Shown here: positions 25,941 to 33,575 of the stretch, one piece after another
Numbering within the stretch: position 1 is the first letter of the stretch
How the letters are laid out: the number at the start of each line of letters is the position of its first letter
From: Palsa-1447 sp964509885
Lineage (GTDB): Bacteria > Verrucomicrobiota > Verrucomicrobiia > Opitutales > Opitutaceae
Direction of reading: 5' to 3'
DNA: 64,000 nucleotides
Assembly (NCBI GenBank): GCA_964509885.1
Contig: CAZDZL010000016.1
Span: 5,922 to 69,921, forward strand
Position numbers and translations under genes: made by a program
Notes under the pieces: model-generated
Seen by the model: the letters and a program-made list of their open reading frames with translations, nothing else
The model's database searches: none
Told to the model about the DNA's origin: nothing

Positions 25941-27433
25941 TCACGCGGGACCGCCGCGGGCGCCGGACGACGGCCGGGCGGCCTCGCCCAGGGCCGGGAC
26001 CCTGCGCACGCCGGTGAACTTCGCCCGAAAAAGCTCGTCCAGCATGCCGAGGACCCGCGGGGGCACCCGGGCCACCATCTCCTCAAGCGGCGGCAGCTTG
26101 TCCCCGATAACCGGGGCGGCTGCCCGTGCGGGCGAAGCAATCACGGCCTCGCCGCGCGACCCGGTCTCCGCGAGGAAGGCGTTCTCCTGCTCCTCGTCCG
26201 GCCAGTCGGCCTCGGCGTCCGAGGACTCCGGCAGCGCTGCTGCCCCGAGGCCCGCCAGGCGGGCCTCCAGCCGCTCAATCAGCCCTTTTTTTTTTCGTCG
26301 CCCTCCGGGGCGCCCCCGGCCTCGACCGCAAGCGACGCCAGCTCCTTGATGAGGCTGTCGATCGCCCGCGCCCGGCTGGCCTCGAGCGCCTTCAGCAGCG
26401 TGACCTCGAAATTGATCTTCTCGGCGAGGCCCATCTTGACGCTTCCCTCGCCCTCGCGAAGCCCGTCCAGGAGGCGCGTCAGCTGCTCGGTGGTCATCGG
26501 GCAGCCGAGGCGGCCGCTGCTGCCGCCCGAAGCGATCGAGTCGAGGAGCACCGAGCGCACCAGCGCCTGCAGGTCCGTCAGGAGGCGCGCCAGGTCCCGG
26601 CCCGCCGCGTCGCACTCGTCGACGATCGCCACGATCCTGCGCTGGTCGCCCGTCGCCAGCGCGCCGGCGAGCTCGGCCACCTTCGAGCCGGCGACGAGGC
26701 CGTAGACGTCGAGGACGTCGGCCTCCGCGATCTCGGCGCCGCAGAAGGAGATCATCTGGTCCAGTATGGACTGGGCGTCGCGCATGCCGCCGTCGGCGAG
26801 GCGCGCGATGCAGGCGAGCGCCGCCGCGTCCACCTTGACCTTCTCGTCCCCGGCGATCGCCTTCAGGCGCCCGGCGATCAGGTCGTCCGCAATGGGCTTC
26901 AGGTCGAAGCGCTGGCAGCGCGACAGGATGGTCGGGAGCACCTTCTGCACCTCGGTCGTCGCGAAGACGAACTTCACGTGGGGCGGCGGCTCCTCGAGCG
27001 TCTTCAGGAGCGCGTTGAAGGCCTGCGAGGTGAGCATGTGGACCTCGTCTATGATGTAGACCTTGAACTTCCCTTGGGCGGGCAGGTAGCTCACGGTCTC
27101 CCTCAGGTCGCGGATCTGGTCCACGTTGTTGTTCGACGCCCCGTCGATCTCGATCACGTCCAGGTGGCTTCCGTCGGCGATCGCCACGACCGCGGGGTCC
27201 TTGGGGTCAAAGTCGGCCTTCGGGCCGCCCGTGCAGTTGAGCGCCTTGGCGAAGATGCGGGCGATTGACGTCTTCCCGGTGCCCCTCGGCCCCACGAACA
27301 GGTAGGCGTGGCCTATCCTGCCGCGCGTGATCGCGTTGCGAAGCGTGCGCACCACGTGGTCCTGGCCGACGACGTCGCCAAACACCTGAGGGCGCCACTT
27401 GCGCGCGATGACCTGGTATCCTGTTGAGGACAA
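25941..27433 (-). CDS. dnaX: DNA polymerase III gamma/tau subunit, tau made by -1 frameshift
   Basis: Clamp-loader ATPase of the replisome. It has VIARKWRPQVFGDVVGQDHV at the start, Walker A GPRGTGKTS, Walker B IIDEVHM, sensor-1 FATTEV and sensor-2 GGMRDAQSILDQM. Zero-frame reading ends at 26279 after about 384 residues (gamma-like). The -1 frame then continues without a stop for about 113 more residues to 25941, ending in the conserved-looking helix PPRVLGMLDELFRAKFTGVRRV (tau-like, about 497 in all). A slippery run lies exactly at the switch. The only sensible start is TTG at 27433 (MSSTGYQVIARKW); longer ATG readings would lie inside the SRP RNA gene. An assembly error in the homopolymer remains possible. 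Confidence 0.9.
26247..26306 (-). other. Programmed -1 frameshift signal in dnaX
   Basis: On the coding strand: an SD-like GGAGGG (26306-26301), a 9-base spacer, then ten A and a G containing the classic slippery heptamer A-AAA-AAG (26291-26285). The zero-frame stop TGA follows one codon later (26281-26279). Downstream lies a perfect 10-base inverted repeat GAGGCCCGCC/GGCGGGCCTC (26267-26247). These are the same three parts as the E. coli dnaX frameshift site, but here the long product needs the shift and the short product does not. Confidence 0.78.
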
Positions 27434-27456
27434 GGGGGGATCTAAGGTAAGAGTGA

Positions 27457-27558
27457 AGTGGCCAGGCACTCCACGGCACTGGTAGGACGTCGGTACCGTT
27501 GCTGCCTTCCGGCCCTGGCGGGGTTCGCGCGCCTGCCCATGCATGGCGCCTGGCCGAG
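27457..27558 (-). ncRNA. ffs: Signal recognition particle RNA (4.5S type)
   Basis: On the minus strand the core CCAGGGCCGGAAGGCAGCAACGG contains the SRP apical loop CCGGAAGG and the asymmetric loop AGCA that bind Ffh. The ends pair: GGCCAGGC near 27555 with GCCTGGCC near 27460, closing a single long hairpin of about 100 nt, which is the bacterial small SRP RNA without an Alu domain. Exact ends are uncertain by a few bases. Its 3' end is about 24 bp before the dnaX start, an adjacency seen in other bacteria. Confidence 0.92.
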
Positions 27559-27593
27559 GCGCAACATGCCCCTAGCCGCGCCGCGCGCAACAC

Positions 27594-28061
27594 CTATTTG
27601 GGAGCCTGCTGCGCGCCCCTGGGCGAGCGCGGGACCGCTTCCTGCCTCAGCAGCTGCAGCCGCGCCCGCTGCTCGGAGATCAGCCTTTCGAACTTTGAGC
27701 GCTGCTCGGGGGTCAGCGTGGCCGCGATATCGTCCTGCATCTTCTCGATGGCGAGCGCGGTGGTCAGCTGGACCTCGCGGCGGTCGTGGCCGAGCTGCGC
27801 CACGGTGTCCCTCACGATCAGCCCGACCTTGGCCCTCTGGTCCTCGTTCAGGTCAAGCTGGTTCGCGAAGCTGCGTATCAGCTGGGGCCCGAAAGCCTGG
27901 ACCTGGTTCCTGCGCGCCTCGAGGCTGGCCAGGATGTCCTGCCTGTTGCCGTGGCGGTGGGCGTTCCACCGGACGACGCCGATGGCCGTCGCCCCCCCGG
28001 TCACGAGGCCCGCGATGAAGATGCTGATGGTCGCCAGGACGACTTGCCAGGTCTTGACCAT
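27594..28061 (-). CDS. Membrane-anchored Spy/CpxP-like protein
   Basis: 155 residues with an N-terminal membrane segment (about 7-30) and a helical periplasmic part. Two LTxxQ-like motifs, LDLNEDQRAKVGLI and LTPEQRSKFERLI, resemble the Spy/CpxP/CnrX group of periplasmic chaperone-sensors. It lies 5 bp after the small membrane protein and last in the ECF sigma-factor gene row, so it may sense envelope or metal stress and signal to the anti-sigma factor (inference). No Cys or His-rich metal site is seen. Confidence 0.72.
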   Translation of the reverse strand: MVKTWQVVLATISIFIAGLVTGGATAIGVVRWNAHRHGNRQDILASLEARRNQVQAFGPQLIRSFANQLDLNEDQRAKVGLIVRDTVAQLGHDRREVQLTTALAIEKMQDDIAATLTPEQRSKFERLISEQRARLQLLRQEAVPRSPRGAQQAPK

Positions 28062-28066
28062 TGTTT

Positions 28067-28369
28067 CTAGGAGCCGATGTCCACGACGTCTGCGATTGGG
28101 TCGTCGCCCGCGGCCACCGCGGACTCCTCGTCAAACGCGCCCCTTATCGCCGTGAAGTTCGCGGCGACGGCGGCGACGGCGAGGAGCCCGGCGACGGCGG
28201 CCGCGCGCAGCGAGTAGAGCCCGAAGACGGGCGCCTGGCGGCCGCGCGGCTCGAACGCGAGCGCGGCCACGCGGGTTGAGAACCCGAAGGGCGCGGCCTC
28301 GTCGGAGGACGGCGGCGCCCTGCGGGCGGCCGCGAGCAGCCTCTGGAAAGACGTCTCGTCTGGGTTCAT
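28067..28369 (-). CDS. Small single-span protein, probable anti-sigma factor
   Basis: 100 residues: a soluble N-terminus of about 50 residues, one membrane span (about 53-75) and a short acidic exterior tail. No zinc-binding HxxxCxxC motif is present. Its start overlaps the stop of the ECF sigma gene (ATGA), the usual arrangement for sigma/anti-sigma pairs. The anti-sigma role is inferred from position and topology, not from a recognised domain. Confidence 0.65.
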   Translation of the reverse strand: MNPDETSFQRLLAAARRAPPSSDEAAPFGFSTRVAALAFEPRGRQAPVFGLYSLRAAAVAGLLAVAAVAANFTAIRGAFDEESAVAAGDDPIADVVDIGS

Positions 28370-28956
28370 GCTGGTTCGTTCTCTTTAAGTTCCTGGTAGA
28401 AGCGTTGCAACTTCCGTCTCGCCCTGAAGGCGCGCACCTTCACGAGCGTCTGGTTCCAGCCCGTGAGCGCGCTGATCTCGGCGATGCTCTTCTGCTCGAG
28501 CTCAAGGTACTGGATGACGAGCCGGTCCTCGGGCTTGAGCATCTCCATCAGCTTCTGGACGATCTCCTTGGCCGCGAGCGCGTCGTCCGGGGCCACGTCG
28601 TTCTCGTTCGTGATCCCGCGCTCCAGGAAGTCGGACTCGGTCTCGGAAAGGTCCGCCATGCGCAGCTCCGGCCTGCGCTTCTGCGCGCGCAGCTGGTCGA
28701 TGCAGGTCGTCACGGCAATGCGGGAGACCCAGTGGGTGAACGGCACGCTCCCCTGGTACTGGTCCATGCGGGTGAACATTTTCAGAAATATCTCCTGGGC
28801 AAGGTCTTCCTCGGCAACCCTCCTCGGGAGGTGGGCACGGACGATGCGGATGACGAGGGGATGGAGGAATTCCACAAGCTCCCGCGCAGCAATCTGATCG
28901 CGTTTCCGAACACGATCAAGACAGCCAGCCAGGTCAAACGACTGGTCGTCAGGCAT
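28366..28956 (-). CDS. ECF-type RNA polymerase sigma factor
   Basis: 196 residues with region 2 (EEDLAQEIFLKMFTRMDQY, FTHWVSRIAVTTCIDQLRAQKRR) and region 4 (LKPEDRLVIQYLELEQKSIAEISALTGWNQTLVKVRAFRARRKLQ). The linker is longer than usual. Start MPDDQSFDLAGCL. It opens a coupled row with a small membrane protein and a Spy/CpxP-like protein, which suggests control by an extracytoplasmic signal. It is transcribed divergently from leuA, with a 287-bp region between. Confidence 0.93.
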   Translation of the reverse strand: MPDDQSFDLAGCLDRVRKRDQIAARELVEFLHPLVIRIVRAHLPRRVAEEDLAQEIFLKMFTRMDQYQGSVPFTHWVSRIAVTTCIDQLRAQKRRPELRMADLSETESDFLERGITNENDVAPDDALAAKEIVQKLMEMLKPEDRLVIQYLELEQKSIAEISALTGWNQTLVKVRAFRARRKLQRFYQELKENEPA

Positions 28957-29032
28957 AGGTTCATGGAGACATTATCAAACACAGTCTGCAAGACGGCGGT
29001 TGGCGTCCCGCGGTTACCATTAGCCCCCATTC

Positions 29033-29061
29033 TTGACATTGGGCGGTCCCCGGCGATGAAT
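29033..29061 (+). promoter_or_regulatory. Candidate sigma-70 promoter for the leuA leader
   Basis: A perfect -35 hexamer TTGACA (29033-29038) is followed after 17 bases by ATGAAT (29056-29061), a half-match to the -10 consensus. Transcription would start near 29068, a few bases before the 16-codon leader reading frame at 29072. Confidence 0.55.
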
Positions 29062-29071
29062 CCCACAAGAG

Positions 29072-29122
29072 ATGGCACCCGCCTCCCAGGCCCTTCGACT
29101 TACCTTCGCGCACGACCTCTAA
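29072..29122 (+). CDS. Candidate leucine leader peptide
   Basis: A 16-codon reading frame, MAPASQALRLTFAHDL, ending in TAA. Three of its last nine codons are Leu (CTT, CTT, CTC). Its last codons overlap the 5' arm of a strong hairpin. It lies 122 bp upstream of leuA and just after a candidate promoter. The layout is that of amino-acid attenuation leaders; there is no Shine-Dalgarno, so it may be translated from a nearly leaderless mRNA. Confidence 0.5.
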   Translation: MAPASQALRLTFAHDL

Positions 29123-29198
29123 AGGACGCCGCGTAGCGGCGGGTCGTGCGTAGGCCTTGGATCCCTCTTTCGCCGCGGCCCCCTGGGCCGAGTCGGCG
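29109..29198 (+). promoter_or_regulatory. Candidate leuA attenuator hairpins
   Basis: First hairpin: CGCACGACC (29109-29117) pairs perfectly with GGTCGTGCG (29142-29150), enclosing a second small stem GCCGC/GCGGC with loop GTA (29128-29140). Second hairpin: CGCCG-CGGCCC (29171-29181) with GGGCCG and CGGCG (29185-29198), 11 pairs with a three-base bulge. No long T-run follows, so any control might act by Rho or on translation rather than by intrinsic termination. Confidence 0.45.
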
Positions 29199-29243
29199 TT
29201 GTACTCCCGCCCCGAATCCGACACGCTCTAACCTCTCCTTTCC

Positions 29244-30920
29244 ATGCAGCCCGATCCCGTCTCCAAGTACGCACCCTTCCCCCCCGTCCCCCTCCCCAAC
29301 CGGCAGTGGCCGAACCGCACGCTGACGCGCGCGCCCATCTGGTGCAGCGTCGACCTCCGGGACGGCAACCAGGCCCTCGCCCAGCCGATGAGCGTCGACG
29401 AGAAGATCGAGTTCTTCGAGATGCTGGTGCGGATCGGCTTCAAGGAGATCGAGGTGGGATTCCCGTCGGCCTCCCAGATCGAGTTCGACTTCACCCGGCG
29501 CCTGATCGACGAGAGGAGGATCCCTGACGACGTCGCGATCCAGGTCCTGTGCCAGTGCCGCGAGGACCTGATCACGCGCAGCCTCGAGTCGGTCAGGGGG
29601 GCGGGGAACGTCATCTTCCACCTCTACAACTCCACCTCCCCGAAGCAGCGCGAGTACGTCTTCAACCTCCCGAAGGAGGAGATCATCCAGATCCCCGTCC
29701 GAGCGGTCGGCCAGCTCAGGCGCGAGAGCCGCGCGCTTGTCGCCGCGGGCACGCGCCTGCGCCTGGAGTACTCGCCGGAGAGCTTCACGAGCACCGAGCT
29801 CGAGTTCGCGCTCGCGATCTGCGAGGCGGTCTCCGACGCCTGGGGCCCGACGCCCGAGGACAGGATCATCCTGAACCTCCCCGCGACGGTCGAGTACACG
29901 ACGCCCAACGTCCACGCCGACCAGATCGAGTGGATGTGCACCCACCTGACAAGGCGCGCCTCGACGATCGTCTCCCTGCACACGCACAACGACCGGGGCA
30001 CCGGCGTCGCCGCGACGGAGCTCGCGCTCCTGGCGGGTGCGGACCGCGTCGAGGGCACCCTCTTCGGCAACGGGGAGCGCACCGGCAACCTGGACATCGT
30101 GACGGTGGCCCTGAACCTCTACACCCAGGGGATCGCGCCAGGCCTCGACTTCGGGGACCTGAACGCGGTCCGGGACACCTACGAGCGCTGCACGCGCCTG
30201 GAGGTGCCGCCGCGCCAGCCCTACGCCGGGGAGCTCGTCTTCACCGCGTTCAGCGGCTCGCACCAGGACGCCATCAAGAAGTCCCTGCCCCACCAGAAGC
30301 CGGGCAAGCCCTGGGACGTCCTCTACATCCCGATCGACCCCTCGGACATCGGCCGCAGCTACCGGGCGATCATCCGGATAAACTCCCAGTCGGGAAAGGG
30401 CGGCGTGGCCTACGTCCTGGAGCAGGAGTTCGGCTACCAGCTGCCGAAGCCCATGCACCGGGAGATCGGCAAGGTCGTGAACGACCTCGCCGACGCGAAG
30501 GGCGCCGAGCTCACCTCCGGGGACATCCGCGACGCGTTCCACAGGGAGTACCTCGAGCGCAGGGCGCCCGTCTCGCTCGAGCATTTCAAGACGACCGAGC
30601 GCGACTCCACCGTCAAGTGCGAGGCCCGGATCACGGTCGAGGGCAACGCCTACACGCTGGCCGGCGCAGGGAACGGCCCGATCGATGCCTTCGTTCGCGC
30701 CCTCGCCGCGACGCAGCTCCCGAAATTCGACGTCACGAGCTACTCCGAGCACTCGCTCGGGTCCGGCGCCGAGGCGAGGGCCGTCAGCTACATCCAGATC
30801 AAGATGGAGCGCGGCTCCGCGTACTTCGGGGCGGGCATCGACACGAACATCGAGCTCGCCTCGATCAAGGCGATCGTGAGCGCGCTCAACAGGGCGATCC
30901 GGCCCCGCGATGAAGTTTGA
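29244..30920 (+). CDS. leuA: 2-isopropylmalate synthase, long type with regulatory domain
   Basis: First step of leucine synthesis: acetyl-CoA plus 2-oxoisovalerate to 2-isopropylmalate. 558 residues. The TIM-barrel has the metal-binding DLRDGNQ (about 38-44), the HxH ligands in SLHTHNDRG and EGTLFGNGERTGN. The C-terminal domain (about 430-550) is the LeuA allosteric dimerisation domain (VEGNAYTLAGAGNGPIDAFVRAL), which usually binds leucine for feedback inhibition. The long N-terminus and overall type match the actinobacterial/LeuA2 form. It overlaps rlmN by 11 bases. A leader peptide and hairpins upstream suggest attenuation. Confidence 0.95.
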   Translation: MQPDPVSKYAPFPPVPLPNRQWPNRTLTRAPIWCSVDLRDGNQALAQPMSVDEKIEFFEMLVRIGFKEIEVGFPSASQIEFDFTRRLIDERRIPDDVAIQVLCQCREDLITRSLESVRGAGNVIFHLYNSTSPKQREYVFNLPKEEIIQIPVRAVGQLRRESRALVAAGTRLRLEYSPESFTSTELEFALAICEAVSDAWGPTPEDRIILNLPATVEYTTPNVHADQIEWMCTHLTRRASTIVSLHTHNDRGTGVAATELALLAGADRVEGTLFGNGERTGNLDIVTVALNLYTQGIAPGLDFGDLNAVRDTYERCTRLEVPPRQPYAGELVFTAFSGSHQDAIKKSLPHQKPGKPWDVLYIPIDPSDIGRSYRAIIRINSQSGKGGVAYVLEQEFGYQLPKPMHREIGKVVNDLADAKGAELTSGDIRDAFHREYLERRAPVSLEHFKTTERDSTVKCEARITVEGNAYTLAGAGNGPIDAFVRALAATQLPKFDVTSYSEHSLGSGAEARAVSYIQIKMERGSAYFGAGIDTNIELASIKAIVSALNRAIRPRDEV

Positions 30921-32040
30921 GCCCGAGAAGCGCCCGCTGACGGGCGAGACCCTGGAGACGCTGACCGCCTCGCTCGCCGGGGCGGGCGAGAAGCCGTTCC
31001 GCGCCGGCCAGATCCTCGACTGGGTCTACAAGAAGCGCGCGCGCTCGTGGGAGGACATGACCAACCTGCCGAAGCCCCTGCGCGCGTGGCTGGACGCCGA
31101 GTTCACGCTCATGCCCGCGTCGCTCGTCCTCAACAGGCACTCGGCCGACGTGACGGACAAGCTCCTCCTGGAGCTCGGGGACCGCTCGCTCATCGAGACG
31201 GTCATCATCCGCGCCCCCCAGGAGGGCGTCGGGCTCGACCACTCCCGAAAGACGATCTGCATCTCGACCCAGGTCGGCTGCGCCATGGGGTGCGTGTTCT
31301 GCGCGAGCGGGCTGGCGGGCCTGAAGCGGGACATGAGCGCCGGCGAGATCGTGGCCCAGCTGCTGCAGGTCTGCTACGCGGAGGACGCGCGCACGCCCCG
31401 CGCGCGCGCCGAGCTCGCCTCGTTCGACAACATCGTCGTCATGGGCATGGGCGAGCCGCTCGCGAACTACGACGCGCTCATCCGGGCGCTCACGATCGTG
31501 AACGCCCCCTGGGGCCTCGGCTTCGGCGCGCGCCGGATCACGGTCTCCACGAGCGGCCTCGTGCCGAAGATCATCCGGCTCGCCGACGAGCCCCTCGGGT
31601 TCCGCCTCGCGATCTCGCTTCACGGGGCGACGGACGAGGTGAGGACGAAGATCATGCCCGTCAACAAGGCCTTCCCGCTCGCGAAACTCCTCCCCGCGGT
31701 CAAGACCTTCACCGAGCGGCACGGCAGGATGGTCACGCTGGAGTTCATCCTCATCGAGGACGTGAACGACTCGATGGACCAGGCGAGGCGGCTGCGCGAC
31801 ATCGCGCTCGACCTCCACGCCCACGTGAACCTGATCCCTTACAACACCGTCGAGGGCCTCCCCTGGAAGAGGCCCGAGGTTCCCCGGCAGATCGCGTTCG
31901 CAGCCGTCCTCGACCGGGCGGGCGTCTCGGTGACGCTGCGCCGGGAGAAGGGCCACGACATCGCCGCGGCCTGCGGTCAGCTGCGCCTGAAGACCGAGCT
32001 GGAGCGCGGCGAACCGCTCGCCGCGGAAGTTTCCACTTGA
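30910..32040 (+). CDS. rlmN: 23S rRNA/tRNA adenine-C2 methyltransferase RlmN
   Basis: Radical-SAM enzyme that methylates A2503 of 23S rRNA and A37 of some tRNAs. 376 residues. The iron-sulfur motif CxxxCxxC is CAMGCVFC (C124, C128, C131). The methyl-carrying Cys is C355 in HDIAAACGQL, at the same number as in E. coli. MGMGEPLANYD and SLHGATDEVR are also typical. The start lies inside the end of leuA, which suggests the two are co-transcribed although functionally unrelated. Confidence 0.96.
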   Translation: MKFEPEKRPLTGETLETLTASLAGAGEKPFRAGQILDWVYKKRARSWEDMTNLPKPLRAWLDAEFTLMPASLVLNRHSADVTDKLLLELGDRSLIETVIIRAPQEGVGLDHSRKTICISTQVGCAMGCVFCASGLAGLKRDMSAGEIVAQLLQVCYAEDARTPRARAELASFDNIVVMGMGEPLANYDALIRALTIVNAPWGLGFGARRITVSTSGLVPKIIRLADEPLGFRLAISLHGATDEVRTKIMPVNKAFPLAKLLPAVKTFTERHGRMVTLEFILIEDVNDSMDQARRLRDIALDLHAHVNLIPYNTVEGLPWKRPEVPRQIAFAAVLDRAGVSVTLRREKGHDIAAACGQLRLKTELERGEPLAAEVST

Positions 32041-32115
32041 AAGTCGGACGGAACTAAGGGTTTTATGTCCTTTCTCAGGTAGTCTCCGGTCCAATTAACC
32101 CCCCTTTTCGGCTAA

Positions 32116-32838
32116 ATGATAGAAGTCAACGGCTTGGTAAAAACGTACGGCTCGAAGCGTGCGGTTGACGGTGTGAGCTTCTCCGTGAAGCGCGGCGACA
32201 TCCTGGGCTTCCTGGGGCCCAACGGCGCGGGCAAGTCCACGACCATGAAGATGATAACGGGGTTCGTGCGGCCGGACTCGGGCACGGCGAAGGTGGACGG
32301 GATCGACGTCATGAAGGACCCCGTGGCCGTGAAGCGGAAGCTCGGCTACCTGCCTGAAAACGCCCCTGCGTACCCGGAGATGACCGTCGCCGAGTTCCTG
32401 GGCTTCATCGCGGAGGTCCGCGGGTTCAGCGAGAAGGCAACGCGGCGGGCCCACGTGGACCGCGCCGTGGCCCTGACCCACCTCGTCTCCGTCCGAAACC
32501 AGACGATCGAGACGCTCTCGAAGGGCTACAAGCAGCGGGTGGGTTTCGCCCAGGCGCTCCTTCACGACCCTCCGGTCCTCATCCTCGACGAGCCCACCGA
32601 CGGCCTCGACCCGAACCAGAAGAACGAGGTCCGCGTCCTTATCAAGAACATGGCCGTCGAGAAGGCGGTCATCCTGTCGACCCACATCCTCGAGGAGGTG
32701 GAGGCCATCTGCAACCGGGTGATCGTCATCTCGCGCGGCAAGCTGGTCGCCGACGAGTCGCCGGAGAAGTTCCGTGCTCGCCAGCCCGGAGCGCGCATGG
32801 ACGAGATCTTCCGCAACCTGACCCAGAGCGACGCATGA
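32116..32838 (+). CDS. ABC transporter ATPase, GldA-like
   Basis: 240-residue ATPase with Walker A GPNGAGKST (35-43), Q-loop region near LGYLPENAPAYPEMTV, a signature SKGYKQRV and Walker B PVLILDEPTDGLDP. The pattern DGLDPNQ and length match ATPases of ABC-2 exporters. It is coupled by ATGA overlap to a permease, followed by a GldG-like and a DUF4340 protein, the set also known as the Gld/ABC-2 auxiliary system. A substrate is not known for such systems outside gliding bacteria. No Shine-Dalgarno is seen. Confidence 0.92.
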   Translation: MIEVNGLVKTYGSKRAVDGVSFSVKRGDILGFLGPNGAGKSTTMKMITGFVRPDSGTAKVDGIDVMKDPVAVKRKLGYLPENAPAYPEMTVAEFLGFIAEVRGFSEKATRRAHVDRAVALTHLVSVRNQTIETLSKGYKQRVGFAQALLHDPPVLILDEPTDGLDPNQKNEVRVLIKNMAVEKAVILSTHILEEVEAICNRVIVISRGKLVADESPEKFRARQPGARMDEIFRNLTQSDA

Positions 32839-33560
32839 AGCAGGTCAAACCCATCTTCAAGCGCGAGTTCGTCGGGTACTTCCGCACGCCCGTCGCGTAC
32901 ATCTTCCTCGTCGCGTTCCTCTTCATCTCGGTGGCGCTCGCCTTCTCGCGCTTCGGCGGGTTCTTCAAGGCGGGGATCGCGAGCCTCGAGGGCTACTTCG
33001 GCTTCTACCCCTGGCTCTTCCTCATCATCGTGCCGGCGGTCGGCATGCGCCTCTGGTCCGAGGAGAAGCGCTCCGGCACGGCCGAGTTGCTGTTCACGCT
33101 CCCCGTGACGACGATCGAGGCCGTGCTCGGGAAGTTCCTCGCGGGCTGGGCCTTCCTGTCCCTCGCGGTCGTCCTCAGCTTCCCGATGGCGATCACGATC
33201 GGCTACCTCGGCAGCCCCGACTGGGGCGTCGTCGCCACGAGCTACCTCGGGGCGATCCTCATGGCCGGCGGCTTCCTCGGGGTCTGCTCGCTCACCTCGG
33301 CGCTCACGAAGAACCAAGTCGTGAGCTTCATCGTGAGCCTCGGCGCCTGCGCCGTCCTCGTCTTCCTCGGCTACAGCGGCTTCACGAGCCTCCTCGAGGG
33401 CCTCCTGCCGGTCGGCGTCGCCAACGCGATCTCGAACTTCAGCTTCATCACCCACTTCAGCCCCATGGCCCGGGGCATCGTGGACGCGAAGGATGTCGTC
33501 TTCTTCCTGTCGCTCATGGGCTTCACCCTCTTCCTGAACGTGGTCGCGCTCGAGCGCTGA
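32835..33560 (+). CDS. ABC-2 type permease, GldF-like
   Basis: 241 residues with six hydrophobic spans. It starts with KPIFKREFVGYFRTPVAYIF, and contains PAVGMRLWSEEKRSGTAELLFTLPVT, a strongly conserved ABC-2 permease element. It depends on the ATPase encoded just before (four-base overlap). The following gene starts 15 bp after its stop and supplies the GldG-type auxiliary membrane protein. Confidence 0.9.
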   Translation: MKQVKPIFKREFVGYFRTPVAYIFLVAFLFISVALAFSRFGGFFKAGIASLEGYFGFYPWLFLIIVPAVGMRLWSEEKRSGTAELLFTLPVTTIEAVLGKFLAGWAFLSLAVVLSFPMAITIGYLGSPDWGVVATSYLGAILMAGGFLGVCSLTSALTKNQVVSFIVSLGACAVLVFLGYSGFTSLLEGLLPVGVANAISNFSFITHFSPMARGIVDAKDVVFFLSLMGFTLFLNVVALER

Positions 33561-33575
33561 ACCGGACCCCGCGCC

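Noticed and set aside
27434..27544. N-terminal extension of DnaX to an ATG at 27544
   Set aside because: The extension is entirely within or beside the SRP RNA and shows no similarity to DnaX N-termini.
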